Program-made: the position numbers and the translations under genes
The notes under the pieces: generated by a model
Seen by the model: only the letters and a program-made list of their open reading frames with translations
Database searches by the model: none
What the model was told of the DNA's origin: nothing
Virus record (IMG/VR): IMGVR_UViG_3300011115_000233
Coordinates: 1-64,000 of that record
DNA from: a virus
Reading direction: 5' to 3' (one strand)
Length of the DNA: 64,000 nucleotides
Part shown: positions 1 through 8,328 of the stretch, piece after piece
How positions within the stretch are numbered: the stretch's first letter is position 1
Layout: every line of letters begins with the position of its first letter

Positions 1-1233
1 GTAAACAACGTTGGACGCAGATGCAATGCAACGTGGCGAAGCCACAGAGATATTGTCCGCATACTCCTGAAGCCCGAACACATCTGTCGTGCCGAGATAC
101 TGGAGTGTGTAGAGGTTGGTGTCGGTCCAGACCAAGACTTCCTGCCGGGTTGGTAAACCACGGACAATACGCGAACCACGAGACACACGGATATCACCAG
201 CCGAACTAAAATTAGATGGTGTCCAATCGCCGGGGCTATCCTGCGAAGCCCAGCGGATAAGAAGTGGGTCAAAATCAGTGCTTAGGTAAGGCGAAGCACC
301 AAGAGCAACGAGGTGTTTGTCCTGCTGGGAAACCAGCAACTGCATAATCTGGTCGGGGACCGCAGCAGGGTCCTTGGTTTGAGATGTAGCGTATTCCTTA
401 AGCGTAATGGCATGTTTAGCTAGGTTAGTACTAGGGTCAGCAAGCGTACCGCGCTCCCACCAGTAGCCAGCGCCATTGCGAATATTCATCACAAGGTCGT
501 TATCGAAGTTGTCGAACCACCAGTCCCGTTGCGGGAGCAGAAGTGGCTTGCCTTTAGTACCCACACCCCAAGCACTTGGAGGAGGTGCAGTAGGTGTAGC
601 AGGAATATACCCGCCCCATGGGCCGACACCCCAACCATAACCACCTACAGCGATGGGGTTTCCCGGCGAAATTTCAAACTGCACGGTGTACCCATCGCCA
701 CTTACAGAGGTAGGCGCTGTAGAAGTTGCCGTTGTCGTTGTGGTAAACGTAAAGGAATTAAGCCCGGTTACCGTGACTTCGTGTATACCGTTAAGCTCCG
801 CGATTGGAATGTCGCCAATGGGCACAGTGAAGCCAGCAATCTTTACCAGTTCGCCAGTGCTAATGTATTCAAGGATTGCTGTCCCCGTGGTCACTGTAAC
901 TACCTTGGTACCACTTGCTGTTGCAAATGTGTTCGACCCACTCAGCGCCGTGTTGAACGGGGTGATGTCGTAATAGTTACCACCAGCTTCGATGTAGACG
1001 CGCTCATTCGTACCCAGTGCGAGGAAGTTGTCGCTATAGGTCGTTATCCAATTCCACATCTGGCGGCACACGCCGATGAATGCAGCAGGCGCAGCTTTTG
1101 TCCAGCCACCGATCTTCTGCGGGTAGCCGGAACGAAACCTGATCTTGTCGCACTCATACCAGCCACCCTCGTTGGAGTAGTCAGTCTGGTCGCGGTTCAC
1201 ACCGGGCTTAAACTGGAGCTTGATAAACGGCAT
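1..1233 (-). CDS. gp10-like tail/DNA-stabilisation protein, N-terminal part (cut by window edge)
   Basis: The open frame starts at ATG 1233 and reads leftward without a stop to position 1 (411 codons), so the C-terminus is missing. The N-terminus begins MPFIKLQFKPGVNRDQT and soon has a GGWYECDKIRFRSG stretch, which I recognise from tail proteins of uncultured podoviruses related in role to P22 gp10. Such proteins close the portal and connect it to the rest of the tail. The remaining C-terminal part of the same family is found at the right edge of the window (63578-64000), so the gene probably spans the contig junction. It lies just downstream of the glycine-rich gene ending at 1247. Family assignment is from memory; position and reading frame are seen directly. 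Confidence 0.8.
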   Translation of the reverse strand, partial: MPFIKLQFKPGVNRDQTDYSNEGGWYECDKIRFRSGYPQKIGGWTKAAPAAFIGVCRQMWNWITTYSDNFLALGTNERVYIEAGGNYYDITPFNTALSGSNTFATASGTKVVTVTTGTAILEYISTGELVKIAGFTVPIGDIPIAELNGIHEVTVTGLNSFTFTTTTTATSTAPTSVSGDGYTVQFEISPGNPIAVGGYGWGVGPWGGYIPATPTAPPPSAWGVGTKGKPLLLPQRDWWFDNFDNDLVMNIRNGAGYWWERGTLADPSTNLAKHAITLKEYATSQTKDPAAVPDQIMQLLVSQQDKHLVALGASPYLSTDFDPLLIRWASQDSPGDWTPSNFSSAGDIRVSRGSRIVRGLPTRQEVLVWTDTNLYTLQYLGTTDVFGLQEYADNISVASPRCIASASNVVY

Positions 1234-1246
1234 CAGCTATTTACCC

Positions 1247-1861
1247 CTAGGTATACGCAAATGTGATTTGGCCAGCAGCGCCTGCACCACCAGCACCTGA
1301 TGTTTGACTACCTGAACCACCACCACCGGGTGCTGTACCAGCTACACCTGCGCCACCACCTGTACCACCTGCTCCACCTCCGGGGGAAGCGCCAGCGCCA
1401 CCCGCACCACCGCCCGCTGAGTTAGTGCCAGCGGTGCCTGTGGTATTTGTGTCGCCGCCAGCTCCAGTCCCGCCAACACCAGCAACGCCACCTGAGAAGC
1501 CATTCAGACCGGGACCGCCGCCGCCAGCATTTAGTGAGAAGGTGGTTCCAAATGTTCCATTTGATGAAGTGCTTGCGTTGCCCGCCCCTCCAGAGGAAGC
1601 GCTTGCAGCAACTGCGTAGTTAAGCGTCAGCCCCCCGCTACCAGCAACCGAAATAGTTTTTTCAACACGTGCGCCACCGCCACCGCCGCCGCCGCCGCCA
1701 CCCGCATACGCACCGCCGCCGCCACCGCCGCCCCAGAGCGTCACGACAACCTGAGTTGCGCCCGATGGGATAGTGTCAGTGCCGCTGCCGGAGTTGTAAG
1801 TGTTCGTGACCGGTACAAAACTTGATCCCGCCGCCAGCAAAGCCATTTGAATACCGCTCAT
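1247..1861 (-). CDS. Glycine-rich tail protein
   Basis: A 204-residue protein starting MSGIQMALLAAG. A longer frame begins at 1891, but ATG 1861 overlaps the stop of the upstream gene as TAATG, which fits the coupling used throughout this block, so I chose 1861. After residue 40 the chain is dominated by glycine tracts (runs of 7 and 10 Gly near residues 44-62) and Gly-Ala-Gly segments to the C-terminus. Glycine-rich domains of this kind occur in phage tail tips and adhesins, where they can pack as polyglycine II bundles. The context between tail proteins supports a tail role; receptor binding is inference. The GCC-repeat DNA at about 1676-1735 is simple sequence and may vary in length. Confidence 0.75.
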   Translation of the reverse strand: MSGIQMALLAAGSSFVPVTNTYNSGSGTDTIPSGATQVVVTLWGGGGGGGAYAGGGGGGGGGGARVEKTISVAGSGGLTLNYAVAASASSGGAGNASTSSNGTFGTTFSLNAGGGGPGLNGFSGGVAGVGGTGAGGDTNTTGTAGTNSAGGGAGGAGASPGGGAGGTGGGAGVAGTAPGGGGSGSQTSGAGGAGAAGQITFAYT

Positions 1862-3321
1862 TATGCCAAACCTCCGCCAGAAATTACGCAATCTGTTGCG
1901 CTATTAAACCAAATAGTAGCCATACCCCGCTGGGTTAGCGTCCTGTCACCCGTCGTAGCAGTGCCGACTTTGTACATGGTCAAGCCTGACCCCTGCGTGA
2001 TTGTGATAGTTGAACCGCTGTTATTATAGATCGAGACCGCATCCCCACCCGCAAAGATAGAAGCAGGGATGGCGATGTTGGCAGAAACAGCAATGCACTT
2101 ACCAACGTCAGCTATGTTAGCCGTGGTAGTCGTCGTAGAGCGTGGGATGCTCCGGTAGCCGATAAGGACGCTGTTAATTGTAGCCGAAGCATTTACCGAA
2201 GTGATGTCACCACCCAGCGTCAGGCTACCTGTAGTAGTAACCGTGCCAGTAAGCGTAAGGCCGTTGACCGAACCTGTACCGTCAACCTGCGAGACTGTAC
2301 CTGAGGACGAAGCAGATGACCAGATAGGTGCAGCGCCAGACCCCTGTGAAGTGAGGACCTGACCAGTGGTGCCGAAGTTTGAACCGCCGACGCCAAATGC
2401 TCCCGTAGTGTTAAACCGAAGGCGTTCAGCATTGCTCGACCCAAGAAGAAGGGACCCTGCGGATGCCTGAATGAAGCCCTGCGCGCTGCTACCAGTGCTG
2501 GTGTACAGAGACACCTTACAGTCTGTAGTGCTGCTCTCAATAAGGGCAGGTACAGAACTTGCAGAAAGCACGGAAAATGTACGGGCAGGAGTAGGCGTTC
2601 CGACCCCTACGCTGCCGCCACCACGGGCCAAATATACGTTACCGCTGGTTATCGCCAAGTCCGCGCCATTGTCCGACTGGATTTGACCGTTGCCCGAGGT
2701 GGTTGTGCTGCCGATCAGGAGTTCGCCTACCGCCGTAAGCCGCATTTTCTCTACGTTGTTGGTAGCAAAGAGCATGGGGTATGCACCGATACTCGCCAGA
2801 TACGGCGAGTTGGACGTAACTTGTAGCTTTAACTCGCCAGTACCGCCGGTTACCGAAACATAGTTAGTTGCCGAAACAGAGTTGGCAGCGACTGCACCAG
2901 CAACCGAAAGCGACGTAAGGGCAGTCACTACATCGACGACATTGGTGCCGTTTGCGTAGACCCACATGGTCTTGCCAGTAGGGACAGCGATGCCAGTACC
3001 CGTGGGGTGTTTTACCGTTATTGTTCCGCTAGTGGCGTTGTTGATGATATACGGCTTACCCCCCGTAATGACTGGGACAATAAGGTTAAACCCACCGGTA
3101 CCAGTTAGGTTAAGGCGTAGGTAGCGAGCATCCTGCGCAGCGTTGGTATTCGTCCAGTCAAGAGTACGGTCAGCAGTGGTAAACGCAATATTAACCGAGC
3201 TAGCTATAGCTGCGCCCAGTGCTGCGCCGATATTAGTGTTAGTGACGTTACCCCATGTGGTCGCATTCTGGCCTGTCACCATAAGTTCGATTTTGAGGTC
3301 ACTATAATTGCTGTCTGCCAT
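1861..3321 (-). CDS. Tail fibre-like structural protein
   Basis: A 486-residue Ser/Thr/Gly-rich protein without long hydrophobic or charged segments, as expected for beta-structured fibres. The N-terminus (SDLKIELMVTGQNATTWGN, then a WTNTNAAQDARYLRLNL region) matches a family common in aquatic phages and probably marks the virion attachment domain. The middle part has short repeats containing SVGVGTPTPARTFSV and LLGSSNAERLRFN, typical of fibre shafts. The last about 90 residues resemble the end of the 6752-7483 protein (ATIWF...VISGGGLA against ATWLK...VSGSGLS). It is translationally coupled to the glycine-rich gene by TAATG at 1861. Host recognition is inferred. Confidence 0.75.
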   Translation of the reverse strand: MADSNYSDLKIELMVTGQNATTWGNVTNTNIGAALGAAIASSVNIAFTTADRTLDWTNTNAAQDARYLRLNLTGTGGFNLIVPVITGGKPYIINNATSGTITVKHPTGTGIAVPTGKTMWVYANGTNVVDVVTALTSLSVAGAVAANSVSATNYVSVTGGTGELKLQVTSNSPYLASIGAYPMLFATNNVEKMRLTAVGELLIGSTTTSGNGQIQSDNGADLAITSGNVYLARGGGSVGVGTPTPARTFSVLSASSVPALIESSTTDCKVSLYTSTGSSAQGFIQASAGSLLLGSSNAERLRFNTTGAFGVGGSNFGTTGQVLTSQGSGAAPIWSSASSSGTVSQVDGTGSVNGLTLTGTVTTTGSLTLGGDITSVNASATINSVLIGYRSIPRSTTTTTANIADVGKCIAVSANIAIPASIFAGGDAVSIYNNSGSTITITQGSGLTMYKVGTATTGDRTLTQRGMATIWFNSATDCVISGGGLA

Positions 3322-3335
3322 ATTTCGTTTCCAGT

Positions 3336-4997
3336 CTAAGAGCTGTTAACAGCCTGCCATACCGGCGTTTGTGCATCATCTATATCAGACCATGTACCTG
3401 TTTGGCTATCATTAACCGCTTGCCAATTCGGGCTTTGCGTGGGGACGACTGGGGACCATTTAGGTACCTCTACATTGCCGATGTTTCCGGTCGCTGCTAC
3501 ACCTGTAACTGCAAGGATAACTTTGCCGCTGACGGTAACAGTGCCGACAGATGCAGCCGCAGAAACACCCGTTACCGACGTAAACTTACCTGTGACTACC
3601 TCCGCAGTACCTATATTTCCAGCAGCAGAAACACCCGTCACAGGGACAAATGTACCTTGGGCGATAACGTTTCCGGCAGCACCATCCGCAGATACACCTG
3701 TTACTGCTACAAACTTACCTGCAACAACACCTACAGTGCCAGCGCTACCAGTGGCAGGAACACCTGTCACAGAAACGGATTGCGAGAATATAACCGTGCC
3801 TACATAGCCCGTGGCTGATACACCAGTTACTACTGCTTCATACCGTTGAGGTGTTTCGACCCCTGAGAAGGGCACGACTGAGAAGCCAGAGAAGCCGAAG
3901 AGGCTCCCATTATATGTATTGCCTACACTCTCATTAACATCCCCAATGTAGCCGGTAGCCGAAACACCCGTAAGGTAGACGGCCTCTGTTGAAGTTCCGA
4001 CCGTACCTACATAGCCAGTGGCTGACACGCCGGTTACTACGACGCCCTGACGGGGAGTAATCTCTGCTCCAGCAAATGGGGCTGACGAAAAGCCTGAGAA
4101 CCCAAATAGGTCTAGGCCACTTGCGTTGCTTACGGCTTCAGAAACATCACCGATATAACCGGTAGCCGATACACCAGTGACACTTACCCCCACATTCGGG
4201 AGTAGGATTGTACCGACAGAACCAGTGGCTGACACGCCATCGACTGAAACATTCAGGCGTTGAGCAATCTCTGCCCCGGCAAAGGGAGCCACGGAAAAGC
4301 CCGAGAACCCGAATAGGTCAAGGCCACTTGCGTTGCTTACACTCTCACTGACGTCCCCGATATAGCCGGTAGCTGAAACCCCGGTGACATTTACCCCATT
4401 ACTAGGAATTATAACTGTTACTGTGCCAGTAGAACCAGTGGCTGTTACTCCTGTTGGGGATACGTTAGCTTTAGCTGAAACCGTAGCTGTGCCAATGGAA
4501 CCAGTGGCTGAGACGTCCGTGACAAACACAGTCTCAACAGAGGTCCTAACAGTGCCAACTGCACCTGTGGCAGATACACCCGTAACGCTTACATTCGCAT
4601 TTCCCGGAGGTGCAGTTTCAATCCCAGAGAATGGCACAACTGAGAAGCCAGAGAAGCCGAAGAAGTCTGTGTTGCTGGAGTTACCTACAGATAGCGTAAT
4701 ACTCTCAATAGCACCGGAAGCAGAAACGCCAGTGACAGCGTAGCTGGACTTGAATGTAGGTGTGCCGACAGAGCCAGTGGCTGAGACACCAGTGACCGAT
4801 ACGGGGATGACTAGCTGGGCCGTTACAGTCCCGATAGAACCAGTGGCAGAGACACCAGTAATAGCAAACGAAGTTGGTATAGAAGCAACTACGGTGCCAA
4901 TGGAACCAGTGGCTGAGACGTCCGTGACGCTTACGTTCTGGCGGGTTTCGGTAGTAGCACTGAAGGGTATCGTGGAGAGAGGGGTAAAACCGAACAT
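3336..4997 (-). CDS. Repeat-rich tail-associated protein with 18 VTGVSATG units
   Basis: A 553-residue protein built almost wholly from a short unit of the form VTGVSATGxxGTV; I count 18 copies, some degenerate. A second, longer repeat, LFGFSGFSVVPFSGxE, occurs four times plus a variant at the very N-terminus, and splits the short units into groups. The C-terminal 45 residues differ: tryptophan-containing repeats of the type TxxWQAVN. Similar VTGVSATG units occur in the 10845-14405 protein and once at the end of the 9632-10066 protein. The position directly after the spanin genes and before the fibre gene suggests a virion or tail surface role. No catalytic motif is visible; the function is not known to me. 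Confidence 0.75.
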   Translation of the reverse strand: MFGFTPLSTIPFSATTETRQNVSVTDVSATGSIGTVVASIPTSFAITGVSATGSIGTVTAQLVIPVSVTGVSATGSVGTPTFKSSYAVTGVSASGAIESITLSVGNSSNTDFFGFSGFSVVPFSGIETAPPGNANVSVTGVSATGAVGTVRTSVETVFVTDVSATGSIGTATVSAKANVSPTGVTATGSTGTVTVIIPSNGVNVTGVSATGYIGDVSESVSNASGLDLFGFSGFSVAPFAGAEIAQRLNVSVDGVSATGSVGTILLPNVGVSVTGVSATGYIGDVSEAVSNASGLDLFGFSGFSSAPFAGAEITPRQGVVVTGVSATGYVGTVGTSTEAVYLTGVSATGYIGDVNESVGNTYNGSLFGFSGFSVVPFSGVETPQRYEAVVTGVSATGYVGTVIFSQSVSVTGVPATGSAGTVGVVAGKFVAVTGVSADGAAGNVIAQGTFVPVTGVSAAGNIGTAEVVTGKFTSVTGVSAAASVGTVTVSGKVILAVTGVAATGNIGNVEVPKWSPVVPTQSPNWQAVNDSQTGTWSDIDDAQTPVWQAVNSS

Positions 4998-5018
4998 ATG
5001 TAAGCCCTCCTCTCTACG

Positions 5019-5366
5019 TTATTTTACAGCTACTGCGTCTTCCCATGCTTTAACCGTCAAGCGATGCTTTACACTACAATCCGTATATTTTGCAATGATA
5101 TCGGCTTCCCAGATAGAGCGCTCAGGGTCGATTAAAGATATTGGTGGGGCTGGAAGTGTTGGACACTTCGCCGCTAGGTTTGCCGGTGGAAGCGGCATTG
5201 GCGTCACGGATACTGCCTTCGAGCAGCCTGCGCACAGAGTCAGGAGCAGAACAATCAACAGAAGCGGCAGGTAGCGTTTTATAAATCTCACGAATGGTGT
5301 TGATGCGCTCGGTTGCCACGACATCGGCTTGATCGCGTTCCGCTTCGTACGTTTGCGAAATATCAT
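5019..5366 (-). CDS. Outer-membrane spanin lipoprotein (Rz1-like)
   Basis: A 115-residue protein (101 if the Met at residue 15 is used). A basic N-terminus is followed by a hydrophobic segment at about residues 33-44 and a lipobox-like LCAGC ending at Cys48, so the mature protein would be an outer-membrane lipoprotein. A proline-rich stretch follows (MPLPPANL, LPAPP), typical of Rz1. Its 5' two-thirds lies in another frame inside and beyond the Rz-like gene (5122-5529), the classical overlapping spanin arrangement. Together the two proteins would fuse inner and outer membrane in the last step of lysis. The residue at lipobox position -3 is Cys rather than Leu, which is slightly unusual. Confidence 0.85.
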   Translation of the reverse strand: MIFRKRTKRNAIKPMSWQPSASTPFVRFIKRYLPLLLIVLLLTLCAGCSKAVSVTPMPLPPANLAAKCPTLPAPPISLIDPERSIWEADIIAKYTDCSVKHRLTVKAWEDAVAVK

Positions 5367-5529
5367 ATACTACCTCTTGCTTCTTGGCCCGAAGCTTCTC
5401 AGCCTTCTCCAGAGCCTTTGCATATGCAGCATCACACTGCCAGTCGCGGACCTTATACCCTGCGGCTACGCCAACAATAAGAGAGCCTGCCGCCACATAC
5501 ATCACCAAAGGGTTAGGGATCAGGCCCAT
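5122..5529 (-). CDS. Inner-membrane spanin (Rz-like)
   Basis: A 135-residue protein with one N-terminal transmembrane segment (about residues 6-25) and then a long charged helical region rich in Lys, Glu and Ala, expected to form the periplasmic coiled coil of an i-spanin. Its start overlaps the end of the GH19 endolysin gene by 10 bases, and the Rz1-like gene is embedded in another frame. Two cysteines occur, at about residues 32 and 92. Order and overlap (endolysin, Rz, Rz1) match lambda-like lysis cassettes, so the assignment rests on architecture as well as sequence. Confidence 0.85.
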   Translation of the reverse strand: MGLIPNPLVMYVAAGSLIVGVAAGYKVRDWQCDAAYAKALEKAEKLRAKKQEVVYDISQTYEAERDQADVVATERINTIREIYKTLPAASVDCSAPDSVRRLLEGSIRDANAASTGKPSGEVSNTSSPTNIFNRP

Positions 5530-6131
5530 GTTGCGAACTTGTAGGTCTTGGTGCGCCGGTCATCCAGACCATGCGTCCCGCCGTTGATGCGCTTTGTCAG
5601 CGCGAGGATGGCAGCGTCGTTGACGCCCTGATCGCAGATGCCCCAGAGTTTGTTCTTGTCGAAGAACCAGAGTGCGCTCTCAAAGCAGAGTTCGCCAGAA
5701 ACCAGATCAGGGTTGTCCATGATGTCGGGACGACCGATGTAGTTTGCAAAGGCTTCGTAGTTGTCCTTGCCGGTCAGTTGGAGCGCGCCGCGCCCACGAT
5801 ACCTCCACCCATCGCCGCTGGACATGTCTCCGTTACCCATGCGATTGGCATAGACGCGGTTGGCTATTCTCTGTGGCTGGCGCGCACACATCTGCGCTTC
5901 CAGATCGGTCCTGAAATACTTGCCAAAGGTGCCGCGCAGGCCCTTGGCGCTGTAGTTAAGGTTCTCACTGAACGTCTTGAAGCCGCCGCTTTCATGCGCC
6001 GTTTGAGCAAAGAAATGCGCAGCCCGAGAAGGCGACAGCTTATAGAAAGACGCAGCGCGCTTATACGTGCCCGGACCAAACGCACCATCTGCCGTCACCC
6101 CGATCTTCTGCTGAAGGTTAATCAAGCTCAC
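5520..6131 (-). CDS. Endolysin, GH19 chitinase/lysozyme-like
   Basis: A 203-residue single-domain protein. The AQTAHESGGF segment near residues 42-51 contains the likely catalytic glutamate of glycoside hydrolase family 19. YRGRGALQLTGKDNY (about residues 110-124) and a downstream CFESALWFF segment also match phage GH19 endolysins. It would cut the glycan strands of peptidoglycan. The start is GTG at 6131, overlapping the upstream stop as GTGA; no ATG fits better. There is no signal peptide, so export should depend on a holin. It is followed by overlapping Rz and Rz1 genes. Confidence 0.9.
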   Translation of the reverse strand: MSLINLQQKIGVTADGAFGPGTYKRAASFYKLSPSRAAHFFAQTAHESGGFKTFSENLNYSAKGLRGTFGKYFRTDLEAQMCARQPQRIANRVYANRMGNGDMSSGDGWRYRGRGALQLTGKDNYEAFANYIGRPDIMDNPDLVSGELCFESALWFFDKNKLWGICDQGVNDAAILALTKRINGGTHGLDDRRTKTYKFATWA

Positions 6132-6292
6132 TTGTCTTTTCCCTTATTCCAAAGCTCAAAGAGCGTCTTGATCTTTTCCTCAACCACAGCAAGGCGCACG
6201 TCCATCTTTGCGAGGATGATCGTCAGCGTAATGAATGCCAGAACGATGGGCCAAAGCTGGCCAATCAGTTCAACTGTGGAGAGTTCGCCCAT
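6128..6292 (-). CDS. Small membrane protein of the lysis cassette (holin or holin-accessory candidate)
   Basis: A 54-residue reading frame begins at ATG 6292, two bases after the upstream stop, and ends in TGA overlapping the GTG start of the endolysin. Residues 8-28 (LIGQLWPIVLAFITLTIIL) form one hydrophobic helix, followed by an amphipathic basic tail that includes VRLAVVEEKIKTLFELW. Size, topology and position directly before the endolysin resemble XhlA-like or small class III holin partners. Pore formation is inference; the neighbouring 151-residue protein is an alternative holin. Confidence 0.7.
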   Translation of the reverse strand: MGELSTVELIGQLWPIVLAFITLTIILAKMDVRLAVVEEKIKTLFELWNKGKDK

Positions 6293-6294
6293 CC

Positions 6295-6750
6295 TTATGC
6301 CTCCGGGTTGCGCCAGTCAGGGAAGTCAGCTTGGTCAACCACACCATCGCCGTTTACATCCCAGCGCAGGTCATGCCGATACTTCTCCCAAGGGGCCATG
6401 TCGTCATCGTCTTCGACCGGGGCAGCTACAGGCACAACAGGTTCAGGCTCCAGTTCAGGCGCAACTTCCGTCAGTTCCAAAGGCTCCTCTTTGTCCCGCG
6501 CATTGGCGTTCAGGCTCAAACCTCCAAGAAGACCGACGAACGCGCCGATAACGGTTTGGAAGGCAGGGTCGATTGTCTGAAGAATAGCAGTGCTATCCAC
6601 CAACTCATTTGGCACAAAGAGGCCAACAACCAGTGCCAGAACCACCACAAGGATAACAGCGGAAAGCGTGACGATAGCCACGCGGATTACGAACTCGACG
6701 GTATCATTAACGCCGTCAAGTTTGCTTTCGAAGTCGCTCAAAAAACTCAT
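6295..6750 (-). CDS. Two-segment membrane protein with C-terminal EF-hand-like loop (holin candidate)
   Basis: A 151-residue protein. Two hydrophobic segments (about residues 20-46 and 60-82) suggest a membrane hairpin. Then comes an acidic Pro/Glu/Val-rich linker. The C-terminus holds a calcium-binding type loop DVNGDGVVDQAD (residues 131-142) with Asp/Asn/Asp/Asp/Asp at the EF-hand/dockerin ligand positions. Its place at the head of the lysis cassette, before the small membrane gene and the endolysin, makes a holin role plausible. A cytoplasmic or periplasmic calcium-binding tail on a holin is unusual. No homologue is recognised with certainty. Confidence 0.65.
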   Translation of the reverse strand: MSFLSDFESKLDGVNDTVEFVIRVAIVTLSAVILVVVLALVVGLFVPNELVDSTAILQTIDPAFQTVIGAFVGLLGGLSLNANARDKEEPLELTEVAPELEPEPVVPVAAPVEDDDDMAPWEKYRHDLRWDVNGDGVVDQADFPDWRNPEA

Positions 6751-6751
6751 A

Positions 6752-7483
6752 TTAGCTTAGTCCTGATCCAGATACAAACCAAGTGTCCGTGCCAACCTTA
6801 AGCCAAGTCGCCAAACCGCGAATAGCAAGCGTACCACCCGATGCCCATGCAGTAGACGTCCCCGCCTTATAGACCGTTGTTGATGTGGTCGTGAAGGTAA
6901 TAGCCGTTGTGCCGTTGTTAACGACAGTGACTGAGAACCCGATAGGGAGGGAAACTGATGCGTTTGTGGGGACCGTAATGGTCTGAGCACCGCTGTTGGT
7001 TGAGTAGACATGCTTGCCGCCGTCAGTTGCAGCATACGTCATATTCCCACTCTGCGCGTTCTGCGGGATGTTCTTATACCCAACAGCGTCGGCAAGATTT
7101 GGAGATGTCACAACGCCTGTGGACGACAGCGTGAGGAGGCTGCTGCCAATAGTGATACCGCCCGTGGTATCAAGATTGATTGACTTACCGGCAGGGTAGG
7201 TGACGAAGACGTCCTTGGTACCCGCAGAGAACGTGACGAGCGAACCTGCTGCTGAAGAGGAAAGCACGGTAGTACGGGACAGCGTGGTGCCAGCAGAGGT
7301 GTAAGTACCAATGCCCACTTCCCATTCCGACCCAGCCGTGATGGTGTAGTAGGTGTTGTTACCGTTACCGACAGCCGAACCAAAAGTCTGGTACCCAGTA
7401 GGCGCAGTGCCGCTAAGGGTGATCGTACCTGTACCAGTTGTCGTCGTTGTGTCTTTGACACGATCTGCGAGTACAAATGCCAT
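6752..7483 (-). CDS. Tail fibre or spike-like structural protein
   Basis: A 243-residue Ser/Thr/Gly-rich protein. The start at 7483 overlaps the preceding stop as TAATG. The N-terminal part (MAFVLADRVKDTT...) contains alternating small and aromatic residues, and a TTVLSSSAAGSLVTFSAGTKDVFVTYPAG segment (about residues 70-98, quoted here only as landmark TTVLSS and VFVTYPAG) is common in phage tail proteins that follow a G-T-Y-T-S motif. The C-terminal 90 residues look like a beta-rich domain that recurs at the end of the 1861-3321 protein. Probably part of the tail or of a capsid-tail decoration; the function beyond that is unknown. Confidence 0.7.
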   Translation of the reverse strand: MAFVLADRVKDTTTTTGTGTITLSGTAPTGYQTFGSAVGNGNNTYYTITAGSEWEVGIGTYTSAGTTLSRTTVLSSSAAGSLVTFSAGTKDVFVTYPAGKSINLDTTGGITIGSSLLTLSSTGVVTSPNLADAVGYKNIPQNAQSGNMTYAATDGGKHVYSTNSGAQTITVPTNASVSLPIGFSVTVVNNGTTAITFTTTSTTVYKAGTSTAWASGGTLAIRGLATWLKVGTDTWFVSGSGLS

Positions 7484-7845
7484 TACATTAGGTTCCGTAG
7501 TTTGTAGATTGTGGTTAGGTACGTATCAGTAACGCTATCAACTAGATTGCCTACAGCCCGATTACCCCGACAAATCTTCTCGTGGTTCTTCTCAATCCAG
7601 TCTGCATCTTCAGTTAGGACCAAGAGGATTTCCGAAGCCTTTGTCGGAGTTTTAGGGATCGTGCCAATCAGTTCAAACGCGCCTTGGTACGCTTCAACCA
7701 GCTTATCTATATTGTCGATAACGCCATCGTAGAACTCGCCAAGTGCAATATGCCGCGCATAAGCACCGACGCCATTGGCCCGCCAGTGCTCAAAATGCGC
7801 GAGATTACGAGCGTAAAACACCCGACTGACGAGTTCTTCGATCAT
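7483..7845 (-). CDS. Small helical phage protein (possible ferritin-like fold, unknown function)
   Basis: A 120-residue, mostly helical protein with heptad-like hydrophobic spacing. It contains NLAHFEHW, a YARHIALGEFYDGVIDNID segment, and a C-terminal VDSVTDTYLTTIYKL segment. The His and Glu residues at helix positions (AHFEHW, EFYDGVIDNID) recall four-helix ferritin-like or DUF5856-type phage proteins, but this is memory-based and weak. Start and stop are both coupled to neighbours by TAATG. It lies among tail genes, so it may be virion-associated or an assembly factor. Confidence 0.6.
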   Translation of the reverse strand: MIEELVSRVFYARNLAHFEHWRANGVGAYARHIALGEFYDGVIDNIDKLVEAYQGAFELIGTIPKTPTKASEILLVLTEDADWIEKNHEKICRGNRAVGNLVDSVTDTYLTTIYKLRNLM

Positions 7846-8318
7846 TACGAAATCCGGATGATCGCGCTAGTTGCATCGGCTGTCGGGAAGATGATGGTGA
7901 AGTCACCCGCCGTCGAGGTCTTGTCCGAGCCGAAGTCCAATGCACATACCGCAGCGTTGGTCAGCGTAGCACCAGCATTTGAGGTAGCGGAAGGCGTGGT
8001 GTTATAGATCAACGCGCCACGGGCCGTGATTGTAGCTGCGGTAAACGTGAGGTCCGAGAAGTCGGTGAAACCCGTACCCGCTGAAGCGCTTGTGTTAGTC
8101 GTACCAACACCGAGACGCGTCAGTGTGCCGCCGCCAGCAGTGTAGTTCGTACCTGTGACTTCGTTAGTTGCGGTATACGCCGTTGTGTTCGCATCAATCG
8201 TAGCCGTGGAAGTATATAGCGCCAGCTTGAAAGTATCACCACTGGTAACCCGGAAATCATGGACAGCAAGGAGGATTTCCGCCTTAAAGCTGCTGCACAT
8301 CGCTTGTGTAATAGCCAT
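7845..8318 (-). CDS. Phage structural protein, paralogue of the 14586-14990 product
   Basis: A 157-residue Thr/Ala/Gly-rich protein with a helical N-terminus (MAITQAMCSSFKAEILLAVHDF) and then beta-rich sequence. DTFKLALYTSTATIDANT and FSDLTFTAATITARGALIYN mark a family frequent in tailed phages, in which a short polypeptide chain is followed by the pattern T-F-T-x-A-T-x-x-A-L-I-Y. The same layout is seen in the 134-residue product at 14586-14990. Probably a tail or neck protein. It ends in TAATG overlap with the next gene. Confidence 0.65.
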   Translation of the reverse strand: MAITQAMCSSFKAEILLAVHDFRVTSGDTFKLALYTSTATIDANTTAYTATNEVTGTNYTAGGGTLTRLGVGTTNTSASAGTGFTDFSDLTFTAATITARGALIYNTTPSATSNAGATLTNAAVCALDFGSDKTSTAGDFTIIFPTADATSAIIRIS

Positions 8319-8328
8319 TATGGCCTCC

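Noticed and set aside
529-1266. Plus-strand 245-codon frame
   Set aside because: Antisense to the gp10-like gene; Arg/Cys-rich composition typical of a shadow.
3336-4997. CRISPR-like regular repeats
   Set aside because: Repeats are in frame within one protein, unequal in spacing and vary at codon level; no spacers and no cas genes.
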